DNA of 64,000 nt, taken from contig JAFCMP010000535.1 in assembly GCA_017506865.1 (NCBI GenBank), positions 248,001 through 312,000 of the forward strand. Direction: 5' to 3'. The DNA is from Tribonema minus. Taxonomy: Eukaryota; Sar; Xanthophyceae; Tribonematales; Tribonemataceae. Within the stretch, counting starts at the first letter, position 1. Every line of letters begins with the position of its first letter. Positions 11,137-22,628 of the stretch are shown piece by piece. The notes under the pieces are model-generated. The model was not told the origin of the DNA. It did not search any database and worked only from the letters and a program-made list of their open reading frames with translations. The translations under genes were made by a program, and so were the position numbers.

Positions 11137-14100
11137 CAGCAGCAGCAGTGTATGCGACAATGATGACAGTCGAGACTACTGCGGCGAAAGCCATCCTCTC
11201 GAGAGCGGCGTCGGCGCGGGCACCTTGCCGGATCACATCAGCGTGCCGTCACCAGGGTCTGTGAGCTTCACGCGCACGCAGCAGTGCGGTTCTGCACCCC
11301 CCACAAGCACGCCAGGCGGCACAAGCTCTTTGACGGCACTGATCAGCAGTCTCAGCAAGCGACCGCCGGAAGCCCCACGGCTGGTTAGAGGCGGCAGCAG
11401 ATGTAAAAGAAAATCGAATGACCATCCTAGTCCGGGCTCGGCGCCAGCGGTCACCGGTCATGATGCCCAAGGAGACCACAGCGATGCTGCTACAACTTGT
11501 GCAGCGACTCCAAGCCCAAGGCGCGGCACGGCAGGCACAGGCTTCAAGACGCTGGGCGGAAGCGGCCACGACGACGGAGACGAGCGCTGCTGCGACAATC
11601 AGGCCGCCGCCGTGCACCCGCCCTTGCCTCTGCAGTTCAATCTGAGGCAGTGGAAGGAATACGCGGCCGCGCGGCACGCGGCCAACGGGCAGTTCAGGCG
11701 CAGCGCGCTGGGGTGGGACATCATGCAGGACATGGCGGAGAAGATCAGGACGGCGGAGGTGAGAGCAGATTTTTGTAGGTGTCGGCATGCGTGCTGCTGT
11801 GCGCCCGGGTGTTGTCGATACAACGCACTTGCGGTACCTGTACGAGTGCCCGGCTGTTGTCATTACAGTGCGTCTGGGTACCTGTGCGACTGTACGACTG
11901 TACAAGTGTATGAGTGCGTCGTACGGGTACCCAGATACGCACACGTGGGCGCACACTACGCACGGACGCGTCGGAGCGGCCAATCACTGAGGTCTGCTGC
12001 TTGCCCCTGCGTGAAGCAGCAAATATGTGAATTTCATGCTGCCCAGTCTCTTCGGACACCACTGCAGTAGCTGCCAGAGCGTGTGTGGTCATAGATTCGT
12101 TCCTTGCAGTTTCAGAGGGTGCGCATGTGAGGCGCGTGTGGTGGATGACACTGCAATAGCAACAGAATCCGCAACTTGCGGTGCCACAATTGCCACGTCG
12201 TCGCACAGCGTGCAGATCGCGTCCGACTGTGCCGCACATGCGTACGTGCTGACGGTCTGCCGCCGCTGAGTACTCGGACGCGTAACAAATATGTGGTCAC
12301 AACGCGCGCCCCCGGCTGCTGCGCGGGCGGCCAGACGGCGCGCGCCGCACGACCGCGCCTCAAAAAGCGGCAGGCTCTAAATTCAAACCGAAAGCAGCGC
12401 GGACCTGTCAGATCCCACCACGCAACGCCATCCCTTCAGAACGCGCTTGAATTTCCACAACAGATGCCATCCTCTTCAGAATGCGCTTTCCTCACACGCG
12501 CGACACGCCGCCGCGCTCGCGCCGCCGCGACACGCGCGCAGGTCGCGGGCCTGCACGCGCTGCTCGAGGAGCGCGGCCGGCGCCTGCCCTGCGCGACGCG
12601 GACGCCGCTCTTTCAAAGCGCGCGTTCCTCAGACACCCCCTCAAACCATCCTTCTCTCATTACGCACTTTGCTCACACGCGCGTGAATCCTTGCTGGCGC
12701 TGCCGCAACACACGGACAGGTTGCCGGCCTGCACGCGCTGCTTGAGGAGCGCGACCGCCGCCTGCGCGACGCGGCCGCCGCGCTGGCCGCGGAGCGCGGC
12801 GCCGCGTCGGACCTGCGGCGCCGCGTGGTGACGCTGCAGGCGCACGCGGGCGCGCTGGAGGAGGCGGCGCGGCGCGCGCAGCGCGACGCCGCGGCGGGGC
12901 GCGCGCGCGGCAGGTGAGGGGGTGGGGGCACGATGCTATGATGAGAGTTGACTCATCACTTTGTCAATATCAGGGTGCGGGTCGCTAGAGGGGGGGGGGG
13001 GGGGGGGCAGGCGCGGCGTGCGCAGCGCGACGCCGCGGCGGGGCGCGTGCGTGGCAGGTGAGCGCATCCTGAGCAATGCTGCGCGTAGATCGCACACGTG
13101 CGTGCGCGACGGTGCGCCTGTCTCTGGGACCATGTGCTTGGGGCGCGCCGCCAAAGTGTGGCGCCGCGGGGCGACGCTGCGAGCGCACGCGGGGGCGCTG
13201 TAGGAGGCGGCGCGGCGCGCGTGGCGCGACGCCGCGGCTGGGCACGCGCGCGGCAGGTGCAGGGGGGAGGGGGGGCTGGGGGGGGGCCTCTCCTGAGCAC
13301 TGCTGCACATAGATGGCGCGTGCGCGGGACAGCGCGCTCGTCTTTGCGGCCGTGTGCTCAGAGCACGCAGGTGAGAGAGAGAGATAGCGCACTTTCTGGG
13401 GCTGCTTTGCGCGGCAGGTGAGAGAGAGATATAGCGCACTGTCTGGGGCTGCTTTGTCCGCGGAGTCCGGCGGCGCGGGGGGGAGGCGCTCGCAGCGCGG
13501 TGTGCGCTGGCAGTGCGAGGCTCGCCTCTTTTAGGCTTCTGCTTACGCGGAGCGCGTCACAACCCCTGTCGTCAGACACACACACCTTCAAGTTTTTGAT
13601 TTCATATCTTCAACTTTCTAGATGTGGCTGCGCGCTGCACCCTCCATGCAATCTGTTGCCATCCTCAAACTCCTGCAGCAATCTGGAGCGGCGGCTAGCA
13701 GGGCGTGGCTCACCTCGTGCAGGCCTCTCCTTGCGCAGAGCGCGCCGCAGCCGCTGCCATTAGATGCACATCTTCCACTTTCCTGAACGTGGCTGTGCGC
13801 TGCGTCCTCCACACACAACTTCAGGTAACATATCATATCTCCAACTTTGTTGAATGTGGCTGATGGTTGTGTCCTGCATGCATTCGCCACCCCCACATCC
13901 TTGCAGCAATCTGGAGCGGCGGCTTGCAGCAGGGCCTGGGGGCCTCAAGGGCTTTCTTCACGGCCCCGACCCGCCTTCGGAGAGGGACCCGCCCAGCCCC
14001 CGGACGCCCTCTTGGGGGGGGGGCGCGGGGGGGGGGTCTCCCGCAGGCAGCATGATGGTGAGCGACATTGCGGAGTTTGGTATACAAGAATTGAGATGAG

Positions 14101-17100
14101 ATGAGTGATCCAGGTGCTTGTGTCATCAGATCTTGTGGCATGGGCAGTCTCTAAAAGGCGCATTGCCCGTAACGCCGGCATTGGGGTTGACATTAGGGTT
14201 ATGGCGAGGCCCCTGGGCCTCAGGCCTCGCGTTGCAGGATCGTGGCTGAACACGCGCTGCATTTAGAAGAAGCGCGCATGGACACGAAACAGCCGGTGCG
14301 CAGCTTCCGTCAGTCGTGGCCACTGGCTTTCGCGCGCGTGCACGCCTGCTGTCTGAAGGCACGCGCACGCTGCCACCAGAGGTGCACAAGGCGTTTTATA
14401 CGGCACCCACTCTACCATTGCCGTTGTAGCAGTATGACCTGATTCCCCACCCCTTGCACCTTGCCTGTGGGTCTGAATAGGATGAGAGCTTCAAGTGCGG
14501 GGGGGATGTCAGGGGGCGCGACAGGAAGGGGAGCGGCGCCGGCAAGGGGGTGCCTGCGGGGGGCATGAGCGCGGCGGATGCGCGGAAGTTTCTGGAAAAC
14601 GCTGAGCTGGAGAGGGGCGAGGAGCGGCGGCGGCACGCGCGCGAGCTGACGCTGAGGTGGGCGCTGCCTATTAGAGTACATTGTGAATCCACAGTTCCCA
14701 CGTGTACTTCCACAGCATGCCCTGTGCTGTGGTATGATTGCAAGACTCTGCAAATGGTTTTGCAGAGTACGTCGTTCGGTTGTGTGTTTGGCTTCAAGTA
14801 CTTGAAGAAGTATGTGGGTGACCGTATTGGCAGCTGTCAAACACGCGCTTGCGGCGCCTGTTGAGCACTGCTTCACTGACCTTTTGCGTGGGCCCAGTAC
14901 AGGCTCACATGGCATGCATGCTCGTCATCCTCACACGAGTGCACTGTAGCACGTTACACAAGTACATTGTAATATATAGGGATGCGAATGCGCGCAGCGG
15001 GGGGCCAACGACCTGTTGGCAGCTGCAGGGAGAGGCCGCCATCAGTAAATACGGCATACCAATCATCCTCTCTTCTTCACGCTACTGCAAGCCTTCTGCT
15101 ATCCCTACGCAACTAGAACACACTGACACCGCGGGGGTGTGCTAGACTCCCCCCCACCCAGCACCACCCTCCCTCGGCATTTGTCGGCAGCGATGAGAAG
15201 GCGAAACTTCTGCATCAACCCTTACGAGAAGACCTTGTAACCCCCCCTACCCCCCTCCCCTTTGACCCCACGCTTGTGGAGAAGGGAGAACACCGGCGTG
15301 CAGTTTTCTCGCGCATGAGCTGTATCCCTTCTGTGCCTCTGCGCTCCGTGCACGCCTCGGCAGCGATGACAAAGCAGAGCGCCTGTTTTTGCTCGTACTA
15401 GCGCATGTGCTGCCTCCCCCCCCTACCCCCTGCGCCTCTGCCCCCCGTGCATTCATCGACAGCGACAAAAATGCACAACGGCAGCGCTCACCTTACGAAC
15501 GCGCAAGCTGTGTCCCCCCCCCCTACGCTCCTGCCCCCGTGCTTCGTCGGCAGCGACGATAAGGCGGAGTGCGTGAATTGCTCCTGCTACATGGCAGCGT
15601 TGATGATATATGCAGCTCATATATGTGCCGCGAGCCCCCTGATCCCACTGCGCACCTACGCCCTGTGTGCACGCACCATCAGCGATACGACGGCGGAACG
15701 TCTGCAATCATTCCACGAGCGCGCACGCTGCATACCCCTCTGCTCCTGCTGGCGCGTGTGCTCGGCATTGTGCCGCCACCCCCCCCTGCCCCCCTGCGCA
15801 CCTGCGCCCCGTGTGCACACAATGTCTGCATTCATTTCACTGAGAGCACGCTGCGCGCCCCCTCTGTTCTGCCCGCCTGCATTTCATCGGCAGCGACAAG
15901 AAGGCGAAGCATCTGCGTCACTCGTGTGCGCAGACTGCCTGCATCTAATTCACTAGCGCGCACGCTGCACGCTCTCCCCTCTTGTGCCCGCCCCGTGCGC
16001 CGGAAGCGATGAGAAGGCAGAGCGCCTGCGCTGCTAATGCTAGCGCATGTGCTGCGAGCGCATGGGCTGCGAGCGCCCCCCCCGTCCCCCTGCGCGCCCC
16101 CCCCCCGCGTGCATTCAGTGACAGCGATGAGAAGACAGAACGTCTGCATTCAATTTCATCAGCACACACTCTGCCCCCCCCCCCCCCCCCCCCCCCTGCG
16201 CACTCATTGGCAGCGACGAGAAGGCGGAGCGCCTGCGCGGCGACGTCAAGCGGCTGCAGGGCGAGCGCGCCGGCCTGCAGGCGGCGCTAGAGGCGCAGGC
16301 GGCGTTCTGGGCGGCCAAGGTGGCGGCGGCGGAGGACGTGGCGCGGCGCGCGCGGGAGGGCGCTGCCGTCGCTGAGGTACGCTCACGTTATATTGCTAGA
16401 CTTAGGATCTAGGGTCAGGCTAGCTTACGGTCAGTGGGGTCAGGGTCGAGGTTTGGGCTGACCCTAGTCCGATGCTCGGTAGGGTAAGGCGATGCGGCGA
16501 TGCGGCGCGGCGTGCGCGGGAGGGCTGTCGCTGAAGAACTATTGCTACAATAGGGGTAGGGTTGAAAGTAGGGTTACGTCGAAGTGTAGGGTGAGGTTGT
16601 CGCCACCTAGAGGGTCCGATGCTCAGTAGGGCAGGGCGCGGCGGCGCAGAGAGCGCGGCGTGGCACGTACGCCAGGGCGCTGCCGCGGCTGAGGTACGCG
16701 TGACGGGGGTTGGGGTGAGGGTCAAGGGAGAGGATGAGCCTGCCGCTGAGCTGCAGTGGCCGGGGGGCTTGGGGTTAGGGCAAGGACAATAAAGTTAATA
16801 GGGTCAGAGGTTGGGTTGAGCAATGCGATCCGGCGTGGCGGGCGTCGGAGAGCGCTGCCGCTGCTGAGGTACGGTCGCCCCCATGCCTGACACGTAACGC
16901 ATGGTGGCTCCATCCCACCTGCGTCAATGAGCCCTGTGTTCACGTCGTTTACCTCGCGCACGATGGAGGCGGTGAACACCGAAACGGCGAGATGCTGGGG
17001 TGCAACAGTGTGAGGTGACGCGGCGGCGGGAGGAAGATGCGGGAGGGGCGCGCGGAAGCGCTCAGCTGCAGCAGCTGCTGCCTACATTTCATCGTCAAAT

Positions 17101-19840
17101 CGGCATTAGCTGCTACCGCCACTTCCAAGGTGCCCGCTTGGCGGCGTCAAGCGCCATCAATCGCCACGCAGCCGCTGCGAACGCTTAAAAAATGACTGCA
17201 GGCTTCCAGACATGACATTGCTCAATGCTTGTTGCGCGCGCTGCAGGCGGCGCTGGCGCAGCAGCAGCAGCGCGCTGCGGCGGATGCGCCGCCGGCCACG
17301 GCGGGCCAGGGCGAGCAGGAGCGGCGGCTGATGCTGGCCACGGAGGAGGGGCTGCGCCACCAGATCGCGCAGCTGCAGGAGCTGCTTGTGCAGGTGAGCA
17401 GTGTCAGCAGCATCGTGAATCTGACCTTGGCGCCATAACATATCGTAATCATGTATACCTCATATATGTGTGTGCGGTGCTGAGGGCTACGCGCTCTCAA
17501 AAGCAGGCGAGCCACGTAATCGAGCATGCTTACCACGGGAGAGCGCTTCGCCATCAGATTGCGCAGCTGCAGGAGCTGCTTGTGCAGGTGCGCATTGTCA
17601 GCAGCGTTGCTGGTTTGACCTTGTTGCCGTGTCAAATTACTACTACTTACACTTCATATTAGTGTACGGCGCCAAGGGCTGCGCGCTGCAACCAGGCAGT
17701 CCACGTGATCGTGTATGCTCGAGAAGGCCTGCGCCATCAGATCGTGCAGCTGCAGGAGCTGCTTGTGCAGGTGAGCGTCGCCGGCAGCATTGCTAGCTTG
17801 ACCCTGTCACCGCATGATGGCATAGTAATGTATACATGAATGCGTGCGGCACCAATGGCTGCGCGCTACGACCAGGCACGTCGCGCAATGTGTATGCTGG
17901 CCATGCAAAAGGGCCTGCACATTGCGCGGCCGCAGCAGGTGCTTGTGCATGTGGGCTTCGCCAGCAGCATGTTGCTGGACGTTCTCGCCGTGTCACGCCA
18001 TGCGTATCGTGCACACGTGGCATGTGCCAGCCAGGCAGGCCATCGAACCGTACATGCTGGCCGCGGTGGAGGGCCTGTGCCACCAGATCGCGTAGCCGAA
18101 CACCAATCGCAGGAAATTGCATCACACAGATGCAGGTGCTACAACAACAAAATGACGGGTCATGTGCGGCCCACTTTCACATCGATGGCAGTGCTGTCAT
18201 CTTCGCATATTTGTCGGGCTGCAAGCCGTGCGCCGCACGCGTCGAGCCTCAGCGGTGCAACAGCAGCACCCCTCGGCGCTCGTTGCAAATGCTTCTCGAA
18301 GCAGCGATCCTGATGAGTCCTTTTCCAACTCTGTCTCAACGCTCTTCAGGCAGTCGCCGCGGCGTACCCGACCATTGCCCTGCCGCCAGCGGTCCTGCAG
18401 GCGGCGGCGGGCATCCGCGGCGCGCAGTGCGCGCCGCCGCCGCGCGCCGCCGCCGCCGCAGCAGCGTCTCCACAAGGTGCTGGCGCTGCTGCTGCCTTCG
18501 CGCAGGACGCGTCGCGGCGGCGCAGCACCAAAGCGCTGCCCGCCGCAACGCTCGCCGCGCTGGCCGCCGCGCCGCGGCCCGTGCGGCAGCACGCGCAGCT
18601 GGCGGCGGTGGCGGCGGCGCGCGCGCAGCGGCGGCCGCGGCGGCAGCGCTCGCCGGACCCTTCGGCGGCGGCGGCGGCGGCAGCGATGGGCGGCGGCGGC
18701 AGCGGCAGCAGCAGCGGCGCGGGCAACGAGCAGCTGCAGCCAGACGCGCAGCTGCACTCGGCGACAGATGGCGGCGGCAGCGCGGCGCAGCGAGCAGCGG
18801 CGGGCCACGAGAGCGGTGTCGTCACTGGGCCAAAAGCGCAGCAGTGGTAAGCGCTGCTGCTCAAGTGGCCATGTTGCTAGGAACGGCGCTTGAGGTGGCT
18901 TGCGATGTCGCAGTGCCTCGTGACGTGAAGGCGGTTAGCATTATGGCGCATGTGCTGCTTTCCTGTAGCCGCAATTTCGACGCCAGAGCCTTGACATTAT
19001 TTGTGTACGACATGCCTCATTGTCAATGTCGCTGACATGTGCATATGGTACGTCCTACTTTGCGGCATTGCGCCCAAGCTCAAGCGCTCAAGCAGATCAC
19101 AAGAGACGCCCCGCGCAACTGGCAGACTCCTACGCATGTGCAGCACAAACCCATACAGCCGCACTCCGCCGTCTTGCAGGCAGCGCAAACCGTCATTCGA
19201 CCCGCCTCCGTGGCCAGGAGCGGCGCAGCGGCCGCCTGCATCAGCAGCCGAAGGCACCGCAACTCCCGGTTGTCACGGCACTGGCGCGCCGCCGCCGACG
19301 CCAAAGACGCTGCAGTCCATCGCCTCCGAGCCCGATCTCTTCGCCACGCTGCTGGTGCCGCCGCCGCCGGCGTCGCCGCCACCGGCAGCAGCGGCGGCGG
19401 CAGCGGCGGCGGCAGGGCAGCAGCGCTCGCCGGCCGCATCAGCAGCGGCAGCGCAGCAGCCGCCGCCGCCGACAGCGGCGCAGCTGCGCGCGCGCCGCCC
19501 AAGCCCGCCGCCGCCGTGGCCGGAGGAGCCCACGCGCGCGGCGCCGCGGTCACCACGAGACAGCAGCGATGAGAGCGACGGCTCGGACAGCGCCGCCGCC
19601 GACGCCGCGCCGCTGCTCGCGTTCGCGGCCATGGTCAGGGCGAGCGTGTCCGGTGGCGGCGGCAGCAGCACCGGCGGCAGCGGCGGCGGCAGCGGCGGCG
19701 GGGCCTGCAGCAACGCTCAGCAGGTGGTGCAGCAGCAGCACCGGCGGTCGGCGGCGTGGGCGGAGGACCGCGCGCGCGAGGTGGCCGCGGCGGTAACGGC
19801 GGTTTCGCGCAGCCGCCGGTCCATGTCCGACGCGCGATGA
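11045..19840 (+). CDS. Nine-exon gene for a ~900-aa coiled-coil and intrinsically disordered protein, function unknown
   Basis: Nine exons join without a frame break: 11045-11758, 12720-12913, 13907-14057, 14481-14656, 16214-16376, 17247-17393, 18350-18846 and 19180-19840 are clear. A possible small extra exon lies near 17005-17130, so the count is eight or nine. Every donor is GT, every acceptor AG, and phases match at each junction. The N-terminus carries a run of about 18 Ser encoded by AGC repeats. FNLRQWKEYAAARHAANGQF opens a helical region, followed by coiled-coil exons (LHALLEERDRRLRDAAAALA, then DEKAERLRGDVKRLQGERAG, then EGLRHQIAQLQELLVQ). The last two exons are Ala/Pro/Gly/Ser-rich, with PKTLQSIASEPDLFATLLVP and an acidic RDSSDESDGSD patch. 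I recognise no family; a structural or scaffold role is only a guess from the coiled coil. The introns hold tandem copies of exon ends, listed separately. Confidence 0.7.
11096..11149 (+). repeat. (AGC)n coding microsatellite
   Basis: A nearly pure AGC/CAG trinucleotide run inside exon 1 encodes the polyserine tract in the frame used. In the other frames it would give poly-Ala or poly-Gln, which creates shadow reading frames on both strands. Confidence 0.9.
12541..12745 (+). repeat. Duplicated acceptor junction before exon 2
   Basis: The acceptor and first ~11 codons of exon 2 occur twice. A decayed copy starts at 12541 (GTCGCGGGCCTGCACGCGCT...) and the copy in use starts at 12720 (GTTGCCGGCCTGCACGCGCT...). 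Both follow a CAG. Only the second leads into a full exon with a matching donor. Confidence 0.75.
12880..13421 (+). repeat. Tandem copies of the exon 2 donor junction
   Basis: The last codons of exon 2 plus its donor (GCGCGCGGCAG|GTGAG) recur after the true site at 12913, at about 13008-13057, 13150-13256, 13352-13370 and 13405-13417, with growing differences. The second copy has an in-frame stop, so these are not alternative full exons. An 18-base run of G sits at about 12991-13008. Confidence 0.7.
13676..13925 (+). repeat. Duplicated acceptor junction before exon 3
   Basis: CTGCAG|CAATCTGGAGCGGCGGCT occurs at about 13675 and again, in use, at 13907. The preceding bases, including 'tgtggctg', 'tgcgctgc' and 'tcctcca', are also repeated between 13620 and 13900, so a unit of roughly 100-230 bp has been duplicated. 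Confidence 0.7.
15181..16240 (+). repeat. Array of about nine acceptor junctions before exon 5
   Basis: Units contain a C-rich tract, then '...cggCAG|CGAYGAKAAGGCGGAGCGYCTGC', then 'gcgcacgctg', and repeat. Junction copies are at about 15191, 15364, 15463, 15554, 15682, 15894, 16005 and 16124. The last, at 16214, opens the real 163-nt exon. Spacing is 90-210 bp. Each decayed unit keeps roughly the first nine codons of the exon, then breaks back into intron sequence. C tracts reach about 19 bases just before the true acceptor. Confidence 0.85.
16360..16872 (+). repeat. Tandem copies of the exon 5 donor junction
   Basis: The end of exon 5 (GCGCGCGGGAGGGCGCTGCC...GCTGAG|GTAC) is repeated in decayed form at about 16495-16535, 16640-16695 and 16815-16870. 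Each copy is separated by ~150-170 bp of 'agggttgggg'-type sequence rich in imperfect TAGGG motifs. Confidence 0.75.
17345..18095 (+). repeat. Array of five exon 7 donor junctions
   Basis: The exon end encoding RHQIAQLQELLVQ plus its GTGAGC donor is in use at 17393. It recurs at about 17545-17587, 17725-17770, 17900-17950 and 18055-18092, period about 150-195 bp. Copies two and three still encode the same residues and keep a GT donor; the later two have drifted. Flanks such as 'gcgtgtgcggtgc..gggctgcgcgct' repeat with the unit. Confidence 0.85.
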
Positions 19841-21717
19841 ATGGCGTGACATTTTTTCCACCTCCTGGCCTTTATGCCGGAGAATTTGCTTGCTCCCTTA
19901 CCAAGAGCTTGTAAGGGCTGCTCCCTTGTCAGAGCCTAGAACGGCGCTGGACAGCACGTGTGGGCGCCGTTACTGAGTGGTGTTCGCACCGCTGCACATT
20001 GCGCCGCTGGCAGCTTCCGATGCTGCAGGTTTACATGATGTGAAATGGTGCGTTGGGCGTACATGCGGGCAATTGACGGGCACGTGGCCAAAAGCGCCAC
20101 GGTGCTTTACAGCTACTGAAGGTGTCATGAAATGCAATTTGATGCAGGCACGCAAGATGCGGAGGTGATGTTGCTTGCTGTACGCGTGACTGATCGGCAT
20201 GGCTGCTGCCCATACATTCATCGAGGTCTGGCTGACGTACAGGACGTTGTTGAATTGAACGCTGCTGACATTGCACACTGCGCTTCTGACAGCACCTGCC
20301 AACATGCCTCACCAGCATCAGACCGTTGCGCGCCTATTGAAAGAATGCTTAAAAACATGAATCGCCATGGGTGCAGCATGACGACATTGTGCGCCAGACA
20401 TGTGAATTTGGACGAATGCTCTGAGCACATGTGGCAGTACGAGGTGGGTGGTCATGATGAAGTTGAGCTTGTCTACTGAACTACTGAAGGTTGACTACAA
20501 AGCTGAACTTTGGCGGGATGTGCCCATAGACTTGTTGAAGCAGAATGACAGACACTGCACCAAGAGAATGATGGCCAGTAAAAGTGCCTCATGCACAGTA
20601 TCTTTGTTGGAGTTCAACCACAATACTGCACGTTGTGCAGTGCGCACTGCTGTGGTGGCGACATGTGACAAGCGCAGCAACACAGCCGTGTAGCAAATGG
20701 AGCGGTGTTTTCCCATGCGCTTTCTGGCAAGATTTGCACGAACGCACTGCAACAAGCGCATTGTAAGAACTACATGGCTCGTGTTCAGCGCTGAAATCAT
20801 CATGCATTGTGTGATAAAAAAGCAGGCCCATCATTGCGTTCAATGTGAACAAGACTTTCTCAACCAGATGACCTTCGTGCCGGCCCTGCAGGTGACCTTG
20901 CAACATGCACACAAGGTCAACAGAAGAAACACCGTGTGGCTGAGGCACATGACATTTGCGCAGCGCCTTACCACTCCTGACCCTGAGTACGCGTTGCATG
21001 CGCCGCAGGGCATGTGCGCATACTGCTCTGCACATAAATCTTAATATAAACGCATGCCGAAATGCCCATGAGTGGCGGTTTGAAAACTTACGCTGGCGCC
21101 CTAGGCTGGCCATACTGGACAGATCCCAATTCTAACAGACGGACCGACTGGCGCACCTGTGGTGTACTTGCAGCTTTCATGCTCGACCAAGCCAGGCACG
21201 TAGAATAACTTCACAGTAGCTGTCCCATTCACGCACAGCGCGTCATCACAAAGAGGGGTGCGCACTCAAACGCAATCAACGAACTTCAATAACGTTGCCA
21301 GAAGACAAGACGTAGCAGAGCCTGGGCAAGACGTTGACAGGACAGAAGCACTCGTGTTGGCGCAAGGCAGCGCATAGTCGTTGTGTTGAAGCTATCTTCT
21401 ATTACATGCATTGCTACTACTAGAAACAATAACTACATGGCCCGTGGGCCATCAGGTGTGGCAGTTGCGCGGGGCTAGGGGCTCGGGGCCCGTGGGCCGC
21501 ACTGCTTGTGCCCCCCCCCCCCCCTCCCCCCCGAAAACAAATCTTTGCGGCGGACGACCAGCGCAAGCGCTGCACTCCCCCCCGTCACGGCGCTCACCAC
21601 CAACAGGTGCCAGGAAGATAATGAAGTCACTAAATGCTGTGCGAGCGGCCATCACGACATATGGCGGCGCGCTGTGACAGAGAGCTGAGCGCTGATGCCG
21701 CGTTCACATGTCGACGC
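19841..21717. other. Intergenic region without a recognised gene
   Basis: Open frames of up to 174 codons on both strands between 20.0 and 21.1 kb show no motif, no splice partners and no biased composition. A run of C is at about 21511-21527. The two genes either side converge here, so both 3' untranslated regions fall in this stretch. Confidence 0.45.
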
Positions 21718-22628
21718 TCACTTCTGGCCGGCGCCCTGGCGCTGCTTGAGGTACTCCTCGAAGGTGGGGGCGGCCTTGATGGACTTGCGCGGGTCCTCGT
21801 GCTCAATGGGGTCGGGGTTGCGCGTCATGCCCTCCAGCTTCTCGCCCTCCGCGCGCTAAGGAGGGGGGGGAAGGGGGGGGGGGGGGCAAAACAGTGCGCA
21901 TGAGCGTCAGCGCCAGAAGCACCGCTTTGGAACAGCTGAAGAAGCAGGGTAGTCTGCCGCAATATGGGCAACCTAATCAATTATGTCATGTACTCTCTCT
22001 ATGAAGCTTTTTGAAACATTGATGATGTGCGGTATGGTAGTGACATGGCAGTTATTGTGTGGGGGCAAGGATTTTGCGACAAGCGTGGGGAAGCTAGCGT
22101 GCGGAAACTAGACGGGGAGGAGGGCTGATATACTAATGGCTTGTGGGTAATGCAGTCATGATTAACATTCAACAACATAGTTTCATTCCTGCAGGCTAAT
22201 GTGTGCACAACAAGCCTTGGGCACCAACGCCAACGCGACAGCGTCAGACGATTTTGCACTGAAAGTGTCCACACACCGTCAGGAAGCTAGCACTGCTCCA
22301 TGCTAGCAAGCGGAGCATATACACCACAATGCCTTCTGCTCTGGTTGAGGTGGCGGCTATGATTTACTCAAAGTCGCTAGCGAGGCAACAAAAGTGATCA
22401 GGAAAAAGTGCTCGCAACCGCTACATAGCGTGCGTTTGCTGCCGTGGTAACAGGCCGACGCCACCACCACCACATGACACCAAGGCAGCAACAGTGCTTT
22501 TGCGAACACCTCAGACATGCACGTGCCCTACTCACCAGCACCGTGAGGCTGCGAGGCGCCGCGATGCCGACAAAGGCTGAGACACCGGCCAGGAAAAGAA
22601 CCAGGAGGAGTGCCTGAAGCTTGAACAT
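21718..22628 (-). CDS. Small protein with signal peptide and plastid-type Ser-Ala-Phe motif
   Basis: Two exons, 22628-22536 and 21855-21718, join in phase 0 across a 680-bp intron (donor GTGAGT, acceptor TTAG) and give 76 residues. The first 18 residues, MFKLQALLLVLFLAGVSA, form a typical signal peptide, followed at once by FVGIAAPRSLTVLRA. A cleavage site of the form Ser-Ala-Phe followed by a Ser/Arg-containing stretch is the known hallmark of bipartite plastid pre-sequences in stramenopiles, cryptophytes and haptophytes. The mature part is short and charged, with NPDPIEHEDPRKSIKAAP and FEEYLKQRQ. I do not recognise the mature protein. Plastid targeting is inferred; simple secretion is the alternative. 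Confidence 0.65.

Noticed and set aside
18197-18808. Long Ala/Arg-rich frames antisense to exon 8
   Set aside because: Shadows of GC-rich low-complexity coding sequence on the plus strand, where splice phases fit.
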